Shown here in pieces: positions 50,601 to 59,114 of a stretch of DNA of 64,000 nt. The stretch spans positions 1-64,000 of the forward strand of contig MFXH01000016.1 of NCBI GenBank assembly GCA_001788795.1, read 5' to 3'. Source of the stretch: Candidatus Peregrinibacteria bacterium RIFOXYA2_FULL_41_18 (GTDB lineage Bacteria > Patescibacteriota > Gracilibacteria > UBA1369 > UBA12470). The translations under genes and the position numbers were made by a program. Position 1 is the stretch's first letter, and each line of letters starts with the position of its first letter. Under the pieces are notes generated by a model that saw only the letters and a program-made list of their open reading frames with translations, ran no database searches and was not told the DNA's origin.

Positions 50601-51688
50601 TAGGTACGGCAGGTGCTGCATTCATGTTGTATGAAATAGAGACAGCAGAAGACAAGAAGGCAACATTGATAAAACAAATGACTCTTCTTGGAACAGGCCT
50701 GTACGCAGCAGGAAAATTTGAAAAAAAATGGGGCTACAAAATCAAAAATCCGTGGCTGAATTTTTTCGGCGCATTATTGGCAGGAATTATTGGTGCAACT
50801 CTTGGCGATAAAATGATAGAGCCGATCGTCCAAGAAATAACACCTAACATACCTGGAATTAACGGAATAAGCTTAGAACTTGGTGAAATACTCTCAAGAT
50901 ATGTAGGATATAAGTTCACGATCAAGCCGGCTATAGAATTAGCATCAAGGAAAGGCTTAACAAGAGGAATCGAGCGTCAATTGGCAAGATATATGGAAAG
51001 AACAGTTATGAAAGAAAGCACAAACAAAGGAATTCGAGCCGCAATAAAAAGAATCGTAACAAGCCAAGTAATAAAGAGAGTAATCATAGCGGCAGTCGGA
51101 CCAAAAAGAGCAGCTGCAATACTCGCATGTTTCGCAGATGACGTCGTAGGATTCTCTCCATACGCACCCGTAGCCATAATAACAGATATAGTCGGCGCAG
51201 GCATGTTGATATGGTCAGGATGGGATATTTATCAAGCTATAGCTGTTTATATGAATGCTGTTAAATTAGACAAAGAACTAACAGCCAGAGACGGCTTAAA
51301 AATAAAAGAAGATTCAATAAGAATAATGGAGCCTGAAGTGATAGAAGAAATTGAAGAAAAAGGAATATCTCTCGGAGATTTAAGTCAAAACGAACAAGCA
51401 TTTTTCGACTTCTTAGCTCGCCAACCAAAAGTAACAATAGAAATGGGACGAGAGGGGAGAGTAGGCTTGGAAAGATGGACTTTTGAAAACGGCGTAGCTA
51501 CAGGTATAGAAATATGGAATGGGAAAGAAAAAATAGCATCGATAACAGGCATGGATGCGGAAATGATGGAAGAAGGCGCTCATGAAATAGAAAGACAACA
51601 TCCGGAACTAACGTCAAGTGGCGGAGGAGATCTATTGTCAGAAACAGACACGGCCGGAAACAAACAAGTGGAAAAGATGGCCGCATAA
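47630..51688 (+). CDS. Giant hypothetical protein with several Gly-rich hydrophobic segments
   Basis: 1352 residues from ATG 47630; an in-frame TTG at 47579 is the -35 box and unlikely to be a start. No family is recognised and there is no signal peptide. The first 190 residues are helical and charged. Hydrophobic, Gly/Ala-rich stretches occur near 205-225 (AVIGAVALAGAIGAGVYVY), 236-260, 509-530, 985-1003, 1042-1062 (FFGALLAGIIGATLG) and 1180-1207 (AIITDIVGAGMLIWSGW). A coiled, Arg/Glu-rich middle lies near 740-860 (KIIELARQKEAQARETRITE). The tail is Ser/Gly-rich and polar. The pattern suggests an internal membrane-associated or membrane-inserting protein; this is inference only. Composition matches the neighbours. 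Confidence 0.75.
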   Translation: MPLFKENRLVFKAPQQKGKSVEVPKEGSGESKESSFQEERRSLLLDTIAENIEKKDILKEAGKSRAEQIELVTTIDLDKTEKEQQSNIDTMEGFLLTGLPKLFEAGIKIEKLTDVPTAIEQINEKTAEKLDPYGEVQSMIVLRKIASNPSCKLGTSWEFEKKILPKIKEDYERAVKLRDTKVEDVKEEEPKDFFGKMIKWIKDNKKAVIGAVALAGAIGAGVYVYKKIKNKTDSNLIKFGATGLSAISTGLVLGSILGTDGWKEWINEKLGTNFALTNILEAIPYLFKGEFVKAWEILRRGEVEIDPVSKLIAKRLDIDAEKVALLRDQDLDKFMSKGNELLTKTIETGTEIGTSILSVISPSKEQTFIGENLEEKDKLVKAEKALIEYFKRPDIEKAISEMSPKPKTIGELLDELSRQGYLNTAGVAAAPRTPDESKDSKEKPEDQELGIFVDGGSWERFKDLGTDHFPKTAEHLGSFIESPGKSLISMDFYSGLITSVKEDGGALMSIGGILYLVKDGYTFFALGSSEIILNSLKELGEAFMFEDESYLDAGKSWVKDSMGFVVIMSAFRITTGLAEAIYNNIKHSEAGKQRPIIRSIGRGALQGTLEGIAMPVTVVKAHVFGGQASYRFIKDTKLGRDIAAADEALKTLTRNGISTESDQFRSAVETASSAKMQRLRFYAEIYKKYNDIYEQTRGLSLSNPGKKAWAEANLARIESLRKSYALKFSKLYGEMHQAGLLPEEFEAINEDMSKENPSKVKTHTEKIIELARQKEAQARETRITERTQEIRKLRKSGKLNESGIKGLSNINTDEILESRGIDPNSTRAEAYLEEWDKRMAEQMETGRSVNPRLDFKFEGAKPSIELRIGKSGQMTARYLGTEIPMEGIKESAITNPTLAELADVRAQCEAKWKLTAEALTQADYVYKNGKFELTLNGQELPEGILDGADSIEAATKRYVQALEDGGMEVPKDFVRNMAKYGTCIPQLEIALGTAGAAFMLYEIETAEDKKATLIKQMTLLGTGLYAAGKFEKKWGYKIKNPWLNFFGALLAGIIGATLGDKMIEPIVQEITPNIPGINGISLELGEILSRYVGYKFTIKPAIELASRKGLTRGIERQLARYMERTVMKESTNKGIRAAIKRIVTSQVIKRVIIAAVGPKRAAAILACFADDVVGFSPYAPVAIITDIVGAGMLIWSGWDIYQAIAVYMNAVKLDKELTARDGLKIKEDSIRIMEPEVIEEIEEKGISLGDLSQNEQAFFDFLARQPKVTIEMGREGRVGLERWTFENGVATGIEIWNGKEKIASITGMDAEMMEEGAHEIERQHPELTSSGGGDLLSETDTAGNKQVEKMAA

Positions 51689-52140
51689 ATAAACACTCAA
51701 AACAAAAAATCTCAACCCAAGCGGGGGAACACACCCATTCATCCAATCCCGCACAATATATCTTGTGCGAGCTATAGTGTGTTTGGAATAGATAACCCCT
51801 CTTTCAAACCTCTTAAGTCGCAAATACAGGTAAAAACAATAACATCACACCTCCCTATTCTGGCTTACACTAGCCAAGAACCTAAAAACCTTCGTTTTTA
51901 AGCGTCCTAACTAAAAAGACGACTTTTGATACGTCTAACCGGCCATTTAGAACCTCCGTTTTATCCAAACCGCCCATTTTATTAAATTTTTAAAAAATTA
52001 AATTTAATCACATTATTTAAACAATTTTTCAAAAAAATAAATCTTCAAAAAACAATTTTGCATAAAAAAACATACAATATACAGAAAATATTCAAAACAA
52101 CACTTTTTGACCGAACCGGCAAAGATGTTGTAATTAAAAG
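51689..52140. other. AT-rich noncoding region with four hairpins
   Basis: 452 nt between convergent genes with no convincing gene. Four short perfect hairpins: CGCACAA/TTGTGCG (51750-51769), TGGCT/AGCCA (51861-51876), AAAAAC/GTTTTT (51884-51899) and AGACG/CGTCT (51917-51936). Read on the reverse strand, the last is followed by TTTTT and could terminate recG; the third could terminate the giant gene. From about 51972 to 52070 the sequence is almost pure A/T, with runs of A and T and internal palindromes. Confidence 0.6.
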
Positions 52141-54123
52141 TCAGATTTTCAATATTCCATCATTGTGCCCACCAACAAACTTAATTGCCATATCTCTCGA
52201 CAATTTAATAAGCTCACTATCGGCAAAAGACGCAACTTTTAAATCGGGAATTCCACTTTGACGAGTTCCATATATTTCACCGGGTCCGCGTAATTTCAAA
52301 TCCGCTTCAGCCAATTCAAATCCGTTATCGGTCTTCTGAAGAGCCGACAATCTTGTCATACCTTCGGGCGTATATTTAGAAGGGAACAAAAAGCAATAAG
52401 ACTGTTTTTCACCGCGTCCAACGCGACCACGAAACTGATGCAACTGAGATAATCCGAATCTTTCAGATCCTTCAATCATCATAATAGTTGCATTCGCCAC
52501 ATCGATTCCAACTTCAATAACAGATGTAGAAACAAGTACGTCGATATCATGATTCTTAAAAGCCATCATAACTTCATCCTTTTCGGCACCAGACATACGA
52601 CCATGCAACAAGCCAATACTCAACCCCTTAAAAGGCCCTTCACGCAAATACTCAAACTCCTTAATAACAGATTTAACTTCTGTAAGTGCATCAGATTCGT
52701 CAATCAACGGACAAATTACATAAACTTGGTCGCCATTATTCGAAACTTGGGATCTAATCCAATCATAAGCCGACTGCCTCTTGTCATCAGTAATAATACG
52801 AGTCACAATTTTCTTCCTACCGGGAGGCAGCTCGTCTATTAATGAAATATCCAAATCGCCATAGACAATCATGGCAAGCGTCCTCGGTATAGGTGTCGCA
52901 GTCATGGATAACAGATGCGGAGTACCATGAGAAGCCAATTGCCTTCGCTGATCAACACCGAATCTATGTTGCTCATCAACGATCGCCAACCCAAGCTTTT
53001 TAAAAGAAACCTTATCCTGAATAAGCGCATGCGTGCCTATAACCAAATCTATATCACCAACCTTTATGCGGTCATGAATTTTCGACTTGCCCCCTACCCC
53101 GCCGATCAAAATTTCACTTCTAATCCCAAGCCTGTCAAACAATGGCTTCAACTTAGAGTAATGTTGTTTAGCCAAAACTTCAGTCGGTACCATAAACGCA
53201 ACTTGCGCACCTGACGAGACAACATTAAGAGCAGCCAAAGCCGCAACAACGGTTTTACCCGAACCGACATCTCCCTGTACCAATCTTAACATTGGCACTC
53301 CCCTACTCATATCATTCAGCACCTCTACCAGACTTCTCTTTTGGGCTTGTGTAAGCACGAAACCGAGCTCTCCGGCGAACCTCTTCATGGCATCATTATC
53401 AAGCTTAACTTGAAAAGCGGAAGAAGCCTGTCGCCAAGACGCTCTCCTCTTAAGAGCCGATACTTGTAAGTAAAAAAGTTCATCAAAAGCCAACCTCCTT
53501 TGAGCCGACTTAAGAGCATCAGGAGACTCAGGGAAATGAATATTCTTAACTGCGAAACCCAAATCAAAAAGTTTCAACTCTTGCTTAATCCATTCAGGTA
53601 ATTCATCGGGGATTTCGTTCGCGAATTTAATAAGAGAAAAAATCTTGTCTCTAAGCCACTTTGACGTAAGACCTTCAGTTTCATGATATACGGGAACAAT
53701 TCTCCCTGTATGCAACATATTCGCCGAAACCTCTTCAACCTTCGGACTCGCAAAGACACTCCTGCCTTTATCATATTTAAGCTTTCCGGAAAAATAATAT
53801 TTCTTACCAACCCTGAGCATCCCAGCAAGAAATCGTTGATTAAACCAAATAACCGGAACACTTCCGCTGTCATCGCTTATAATTCCTTCACTCACATACA
53901 TTCCATTTCTACTTTTTCTGGAATGAAAAGCCGTAAGTCTGCCACAAACCACATTGTTAACATCAAGTTTCATATCGGCAATACGAACACTCTCTCGTTC
54001 ATCGGTATAAGCTCTGGGATAATATTCAAGTAAATCCCTAACAGTATTTATATTAAGAGAAGCCAACAAGCTCAAATGCTTTTTGGTAGTTTTCAACGCC
54101 TTGCTTAACTTCATGTCCAACAT
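52141..54123 (-). CDS. recG: ATP-dependent DNA helicase RecG
   Basis: 660 residues (E. coli 693). An N-terminal wedge/OB domain (VRDLLEYYPRAYTDERE, VCGRLTAFHSRKSRNG) is followed by superfamily 2 helicase motifs: LVQGDVGSGKTVVAALAAL (Walker A), DEQHRFGVDQR (motif II), MTATPIPRTLAM (III), LLHGRMSGAEKDEVM, STSVIEVGIDVANATIM and RFGLSQLHQFRGRVGRGE (VI). The TRG-like end RGPGEIYGTRQSG is present. It remodels stalled forks and Holliday junctions. Stop is TGA. Confidence 0.97.
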   Translation of the reverse strand: MLDMKLSKALKTTKKHLSLLASLNINTVRDLLEYYPRAYTDERESVRIADMKLDVNNVVCGRLTAFHSRKSRNGMYVSEGIISDDSGSVPVIWFNQRFLAGMLRVGKKYYFSGKLKYDKGRSVFASPKVEEVSANMLHTGRIVPVYHETEGLTSKWLRDKIFSLIKFANEIPDELPEWIKQELKLFDLGFAVKNIHFPESPDALKSAQRRLAFDELFYLQVSALKRRASWRQASSAFQVKLDNDAMKRFAGELGFVLTQAQKRSLVEVLNDMSRGVPMLRLVQGDVGSGKTVVAALAALNVVSSGAQVAFMVPTEVLAKQHYSKLKPLFDRLGIRSEILIGGVGGKSKIHDRIKVGDIDLVIGTHALIQDKVSFKKLGLAIVDEQHRFGVDQRRQLASHGTPHLLSMTATPIPRTLAMIVYGDLDISLIDELPPGRKKIVTRIITDDKRQSAYDWIRSQVSNNGDQVYVICPLIDESDALTEVKSVIKEFEYLREGPFKGLSIGLLHGRMSGAEKDEVMMAFKNHDIDVLVSTSVIEVGIDVANATIMMIEGSERFGLSQLHQFRGRVGRGEKQSYCFLFPSKYTPEGMTRLSALQKTDNGFELAEADLKLRGPGEIYGTRQSGIPDLKVASFADSELIKLSRDMAIKFVGGHNDGILKI

Positions 54124-54157
54124 ATCTAAATCGTATCACAACCAAGACATGAACACA

Positions 54158-55885
54158 TCATTTCCTCTCCGCTATCGCCGAAAGTCCTATAACATTACCG
54201 TTATTATCTTTGATTGGAGACAATGTAAGAGACATATCAACTATTTTCCCATCATCTGCAACTCGCTTTGCACTAATGTTTTTGACAACATCACCTGCCA
54301 TAACACTTTTAACCAAATCAGATCTCTGCGTACGCCAGTTTCTAGGGATTACAGCAGAAACGTCTCGACCAATAACCTCAGAAGACTTGTAACCGAATAT
54401 ATTTTCAGCTTCTTTGTTCCACAAGAATATATTCTTATTCGCATCAACACCTATAATCGCTTGTCCTGCAGACTCTATTAGATTCCCTACATACCTTCCA
54501 TCTCGCTCAGATTCGATTCTCCTAGTAACATCTCTCAAAACACCTTCTATACCCTTAACCTTGCCATTTTCATCTTTAAGCTCGTTAGCCGTAACGGAAA
54601 CCGAGATAGTGGTACCATCTTTCTTCCTAAGATGCACAATATAATCTTGAACAAAACCGTTTTTAGAAACAGCATCCAAGAAATCTATTCTTTCGCTCGG
54701 ATCAATATAAAGACCAACTATATTTCTACCTATTACATCGGAAATATCATCGTATCCGAACATATTGAGAGCGGCTTTATTAAACGCTCTAATAGTGCCC
54801 GTATTATCAACCATATAAACCCCCTCCCTCATCGAATCAAAAAGTTCTTTGTATTTTTCTTTCGCATCCCTCATTTGAGCCTCCATTTTGATCGAGTGAT
54901 CTATATTGTGCAAGAACCCATCTATCTTTTGCAAATCACCATCCTGATCATATGTAGCATTACTGTTAAGTTCAAAATAAACAGGATTTAGATTCTTAGA
55001 CAAAATCCTGAATCTAAGCCCCTTAGTCTTAGCTTTCATTTTGCCTTTTAATTCCAAAAAAGAGTTGTTAACAATCTGCAAATCATCCTTATAAACAAAT
55101 TCGGAAAAATGTTTACCAACAACATCTTCTTTGCTATATCCAATAGACTCCACGCAAGCATTAATATCAGTAAAAACACCTGAAGAATCAACCGTATAAA
55201 TTATATCGAGCGCATTATCAAAAATACTTCTATATCGCTCCTCCGATCTGCGAAGCTCATCCGTCTTTTTCATAATTTCTTTCTCCAGAAGCTCATTCAA
55301 ATGCAAAGCTTCGGTAGCTTTGCTCTTTGCAAGTTGTCCGGAAACAGCAAGATTGGAGATAGTATTTGCAATAACACTAAGAAGCTCCATCGATGCATCA
55401 ACTTTCTCCTCACTAAAAAGAGGAATAGCCAAAAACATTTCCAAATAAGTATCAAAATCCAACCCATAAGTATCAGCCAAAGTTTTGCATTTAACGATAT
55501 CGGGATTAGACAATCTAATTTGCCCACCCTTAAAATAAGCAACAATCCTACCGCTAAGCATAATCGGAACGGTGAAGCCGTATAAACCGGCATGACATTC
55601 GAACACAGAAGCCTTATTTGCATTCAAACAAACCTGTCCACAATGAAGATCGTGTTTATTACACTCTCCTATAAAAGATTCTATATTACGCATATGAGCA
55701 CAGAAAATACTCATATTACTGCGTTTAGTAATGGGCTCTTTCGAGAAAGCGTCGATAATAACCAATGAAATACCAAGTGCCTGAGCAAAAGTATCCTGAA
55801 TTCTTTGTAAAGTCTTCAAAGACACAAAATCGGACAGCAAAACTTTCTTATCTTTGCCGACAACATGAACAGTTGATACTGTCAT
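54158..55885 (-). CDS. PocR-PAS-PAS-PAS sensory protein without output domain
   Basis: 575 residues from ATG 55885; an ATG at 55930 would add 15 residues of doubtful value. Residues about 10-185 form a PocR-type ligand domain with its cysteine set (SIFCAHMRN, GECNKHDLHCGQVC, VFECHAGLYGFTVPIML). A helical linker (about 190-225) leads to three PAS domains: RSIFDNALDIIYTVDSSG, ELFDSMREGVYMVDNTG and NLIESAGQAIIGVDANK, each followed by its GYS/GYD/GYK helix. PAC motifs are also present (GTTISVSVTANELKDENG). No histidine kinase, GGDEF, EAL or DNA-binding domain follows, as the protein ends right after PAS3. It may signal by protein-protein contact. It sits downstream of tyrS. Confidence 0.85.
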   Translation of the reverse strand: MTVSTVHVVGKDKKVLLSDFVSLKTLQRIQDTFAQALGISLVIIDAFSKEPITKRSNMSIFCAHMRNIESFIGECNKHDLHCGQVCLNANKASVFECHAGLYGFTVPIMLSGRIVAYFKGGQIRLSNPDIVKCKTLADTYGLDFDTYLEMFLAIPLFSEEKVDASMELLSVIANTISNLAVSGQLAKSKATEALHLNELLEKEIMKKTDELRRSEERYRSIFDNALDIIYTVDSSGVFTDINACVESIGYSKEDVVGKHFSEFVYKDDLQIVNNSFLELKGKMKAKTKGLRFRILSKNLNPVYFELNSNATYDQDGDLQKIDGFLHNIDHSIKMEAQMRDAKEKYKELFDSMREGVYMVDNTGTIRAFNKAALNMFGYDDISDVIGRNIVGLYIDPSERIDFLDAVSKNGFVQDYIVHLRKKDGTTISVSVTANELKDENGKVKGIEGVLRDVTRRIESERDGRYVGNLIESAGQAIIGVDANKNIFLWNKEAENIFGYKSSEVIGRDVSAVIPRNWRTQRSDLVKSVMAGDVVKNISAKRVADDGKIVDMSLTLSPIKDNNGNVIGLSAIAERK

Positions 55886-55930
55886 ATATAGAAAGATGTT
55901 AGTCAAATGGGTACCTGAATTATCACACAA

Positions 55931-57127
55931 CTACTTCAGCTTAGCAAGAACGAATTTGCGTTTTCCGACTTGCACAAGCCTTCCTTCTTTATTCAACTCA
56001 ATCGAATCTTCATGAGAAGAAATCTTCTCATTATCAACCTTAACTCCACCGCCCTGTATAAGCCTCCTAGCCTCCCCTTTCGAAGAAACCATTTTAGCTT
56101 CATTGATCAACTCAACTATATTCCAATCTTTTTTGTTAAATTTCACCTCTTCAATCTGATCGGGAGTCTGCTTATTTCTAAAAATATTTATAAACTCTTC
56201 TTCCGCTTCCTTCGCGGATTTCTCATCATGATATAAAGCAACTATATCTCGAGCCAATCTCATTTTCAAATCTCTCGGATTTGCACCATCATCAAGCTGT
56301 TTTTTGATAGCAACAATCTCTTCCATGGACTCATCTGTAGCCAACTCGAAATACTTAACAATCAAGTTGTCCGGAATCGACATAGTCTTCCCATAAATCT
56401 CCTTCGGACTTTCGTTCACGCCAATATAATTGTTCTCCGATTTACCCATCTTCTTTTTCCCATCAAGCCCTTCAAGAATCGGAACTGTCAAAATATTCTG
56501 CGGCTCTTGGCCATAAGCTTTTTGCAAAATTCTTCCAGCCAAAAGATTAAAAGTCTGATCGGTTCCGCCGATCTCAACATCAGCCTTAAGAGCAACCGAA
56601 TCATAACCCTGCATAAGAGGATAAAAGAACTCATGCATCGAAATCGGCTGATTATTCGCAATCCTCTCCTGAAACATATCTCGCTCAAGCATTTGAGCGA
56701 CAGTAAAATGCGTAGCCAATTTAATAACATCTTGAAAAGTCATAGAAGCAAGCCAATCCGCATTCCACACAACTTCAACCTTTTTAACATCAAGAATCTT
56801 ACCAACCTGCTTCAAATAATGTTGCGCATTCTTCTCCAACTGTTCCTGAGTCTTGGGAGCACGAGTCTCCGACTTACCGGTCGGATCTCCTATTTGCCCT
56901 GTAAAATTGCCAAATAGAAGCAGAATATGATGTCCAAGATCCTGAAACTCCTTTAATTTCTTAATCACAACCATATGTCCTACATGCAAATCCGCCCCAG
57001 AAGGATCTATCCCCAGTTTTATCCTTAATTTTTTTCCACTCTTTAATTTTTTCTCCAAATCATCTTTAACAATGGCATCAACAACACCTTTATTCAGCAG
57101 AGTTAATAACATGTTTGAATCTGACAT
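55931..57127 (-). CDS. tyrS: Tyrosyl-tRNA synthetase
   Basis: 398 residues. Class I core with GIDPSGADLHVGHMVVI (HVGH), LLFGNFTGQIGDPTGKSETR, the tyrosine-binding HEFFYPLMQGYDSVAL and EIGGTDQTFNLLAGR. The KMSKS variant is KKKMGKSENN. A C-terminal S4 domain follows (SKGEARRLIQGGGVKVDNEK). The KMGKS/HVGH form resembles the TyrZ (TyrRS2) branch, which is inference. No T-box motif lies upstream. Confidence 0.97.
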   Translation of the reverse strand: MSDSNMLLTLLNKGVVDAIVKDDLEKKLKSGKKLRIKLGIDPSGADLHVGHMVVIKKLKEFQDLGHHILLLFGNFTGQIGDPTGKSETRAPKTQEQLEKNAQHYLKQVGKILDVKKVEVVWNADWLASMTFQDVIKLATHFTVAQMLERDMFQERIANNQPISMHEFFYPLMQGYDSVALKADVEIGGTDQTFNLLAGRILQKAYGQEPQNILTVPILEGLDGKKKMGKSENNYIGVNESPKEIYGKTMSIPDNLIVKYFELATDESMEEIVAIKKQLDDGANPRDLKMRLARDIVALYHDEKSAKEAEEEFINIFRNKQTPDQIEEVKFNKKDWNIVELINEAKMVSSKGEARRLIQGGGVKVDNEKISSHEDSIELNKEGRLVQVGKRKFVLAKLK

Positions 57128-57192
57128 AATATTTTGATTTTTAAATTATCGGATTAAATTCTATACTAAAAGCCACTAAAAACGAAATTCTA

Positions 57193-58104
57193 ATGAAAAA
57201 GACAATAAAAGCAAAAACAGACGGGCGACTAGATAAGATCTTAACCGAATCACTAGAAGGAATAACTCGCCAAAAAATTCAACTGCTAATAAAAGACGGT
57301 CTGGTAAAGGTAAATCATGAAAAATCAACAAAGCCTAACAAACAGATCAAAGAAGGAGATTTCATAAATGTAGAGATAATCAAGAAACCTCTCGAATGGG
57401 CCAAACCGCAAAAAATGGACATAGAAATAATTCACGAAGATGGAAACTATCTTGTTATAAATAAACCTGCGGGACTGGTCGTCCATCCTGCTCCGGGACA
57501 TAAAGAAAACACACTTGTAAACGGCATCCTATATCACCTCAAGAACTCTATAAGTAAAAAAGAGGACTCGGTTCGCCCTGGAATAGTCCACAGATTAGAC
57601 CAAGACACTTCCGGAATACTGGTAATAGCAAAAAATGATGAATCACATTACGACCTATCACGCCAAATAGAGAAACGTATGGTCAAAAAAACCTATGTAG
57701 CACTAGTAAACGGCATTATAGACCACAAAGGCAGGATAGAAGCTCCAATCATGAGACATCCGATCAAGCGCGAAGAAATGACGGTAGATTCAAGAGGAAA
57801 AGAAGCTATAACGGAATTCAAGCCTTTGAGAATCTTTAGAGATAAAAACTGCACTCTTATAGAAGTTGATCTGAAAACCGGTCGAACTCACCAAATCAGA
57901 GTACATATGGCATCAATAGGCCATCATATAATCGGAGACCAGAAATACGGCGATAAAAAACGTAACGAAGAGTTCGAGAACTACGGACTGCACCGTCAAT
58001 TTCTACACGCACAAACACTTACATTTAGAAATTTGCAAAAAAAACAGGTCTCCTATGAAGCTAAGCTTCCAAAAGACCTGCAATCTATAATATCAAGCCT
58101 ATAA
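57193..58104 (+). CDS. RluA/RluD-family 23S rRNA pseudouridine synthase
   Basis: 303 residues. An N-terminal S4 domain (RLDKILTESLEGITRQKIQL, LVKVNHEKSTKPNKQI) is followed by the catalytic RluA fold: VINKPAGLVVHPAPGHKENT, GIVHRLDQDTSGILVIAKN (catalytic Asp in HRLD), KKTYVALVNGII, KTGRTHQIRVHMASIGHHII and LHRQFLHA. The S4 domain and length favour RluD (helix 69 of 23S rRNA), but the exact target is uncertain. A TATACT box lies at 57162-57167. It is convergent with rplU with a 1-nt gap. Confidence 0.93.
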   Translation: MKKTIKAKTDGRLDKILTESLEGITRQKIQLLIKDGLVKVNHEKSTKPNKQIKEGDFINVEIIKKPLEWAKPQKMDIEIIHEDGNYLVINKPAGLVVHPAPGHKENTLVNGILYHLKNSISKKEDSVRPGIVHRLDQDTSGILVIAKNDESHYDLSRQIEKRMVKKTYVALVNGIIDHKGRIEAPIMRHPIKREEMTVDSRGKEAITEFKPLRIFRDKNCTLIEVDLKTGRTHQIRVHMASIGHHIIGDQKYGDKKRNEEFENYGLHRQFLHAQTLTFRNLQKKQVSYEAKLPKDLQSIISSL

Positions 58105-58105
58105 T

Positions 58106-58525
58106 TTACTCCTTGCTCTTTACAGCTTTCTTAGCCGGAGCCTTCTTTGCCTTTGCCTTAACAGGTTCAGCAACCTCTTCAGATTTAACAGAAGCAGCAA
58201 CCTTACCTGCGACCTTGGTTATCTTAAGAACTTTAACCTTAAAGTATTTCTGTACATGGCCTTGTCTTTTCTCATAATGATCCTTCGCTTTCATCTTAAA
58301 AATCCTTACCTTATCTCCCCTAACCTCTTCAAGAACCTTCAATTCAACAGTAGCTCCTCCGACATAAGGCATCCCGATCTCGACATCCGACTCATCTTTA
58401 GCCAAAAGAACAACAGTCTTAACTGTAACATTTTTGCCAATCTCAGAATCGAGTTTTTCAATAATAAACTCGTCTTTCTCAGCAACTTTAAACTGTCTAC
58501 CGCCCAATTCAATTATTGCGAACAT
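58106..58525 (-). CDS. rplU: Large ribosomal subunit protein bL21
   Basis: 139 residues. bL21 signature: MFAIIELGGRQFKVAEKDEF, VEIGMPYVGGATVELKVLEE, then RIFKMKAKDHYEKRQGHVQKY. The first 105 residues are the normal protein. A Lys/Ala/Val-rich tail (KAKAKKAPAKKAVKSKE) is an added basic extension that could contact rRNA. rpmA (bL27), usually next to rplU, is absent here; pth and obg lie upstream. Confidence 0.96.
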   Translation of the reverse strand: MFAIIELGGRQFKVAEKDEFIIEKLDSEIGKNVTVKTVVLLAKDESDVEIGMPYVGGATVELKVLEEVRGDKVRIFKMKAKDHYEKRQGHVQKYFKVKVLKITKVAGKVAASVKSEEVAEPVKAKAKKAPAKKAVKSKE

Positions 58526-58580
58526 TTTGTATCTGATTAAACCTTAAAAAAATAACGCGCTTAATTTACTGGCTTTCCCG

Positions 58581-59114
58581 TTAAATTGCAAGCGTATTTT
58601 TGATTTTCGCAACCGCATCTTGAATAGCAGGCTTTATTTTTTCCATATCCTCACCTGAAAAACGTCCCAAAACATAAGAACTCAAATCATCAACCTTAAA
58701 ACCGTTATTTATACCTATTCTCAATCTTCGCACCTCCTCCGTACCAAGAATTTCCACGCAAGACTTCATACCATTATGAGTTCCTGCACTTCCATTTTCC
58801 CTGTAACGTATTTCACCCACAGGAAGGTCGTAATCATCATAAACAACCATTAAATCCTTCAAATCCACTTTGTAAAAAGTCTTAACTGCAAGAGCAGCCT
58901 CACCTGATTTATTCATAAACGTATCCGGCTTAACAAGAACAACCTTTTCTCCATCAAAAACACCTTCAGAGATATAAGATTTAAGCTTAGATTTAGCCCC
59001 AAAATCATCAAATCCAAACTCCTCACGAATCTTATCAAGAACCATAAAACCGACATTGTGCCGTGTCTTAACATATTCGGGACCTGGATTTCCCAACCCT
59101 ATTACAATTTTCAT
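58581..59114 (-). CDS. pth: Peptidyl-tRNA hydrolase
   Basis: 177 residues. It releases peptides from stalled peptidyl-tRNA. Signatures: VIGLGNPGPEYVKTRHNVGF (catalytic His, Asn), LVKPDTFMNKSGEA, VVYDDYDLPVGEIRYRENGS and GTHNGMKSCVEILG. The N-terminus overlaps the obg stop by 4 nt (ATGA), so the two are translationally coupled. Confidence 0.97.
   Translation of the reverse strand: MKIVIGLGNPGPEYVKTRHNVGFMVLDKIREEFGFDDFGAKSKLKSYISEGVFDGEKVVLVKPDTFMNKSGEAALAVKTFYKVDLKDLMVVYDDYDLPVGEIRYRENGSAGTHNGMKSCVEILGTEEVRRLRIGINNGFKVDDLSSYVLGRFSGEDMEKIKPAIQDAVAKIKNTLAI

Noticed and set aside
51972..52070. AT tract as replication origin
   Set aside because: No dnaA, dnaN or DnaA-box cluster nearby; it is described only as an unexplained AT-rich region.
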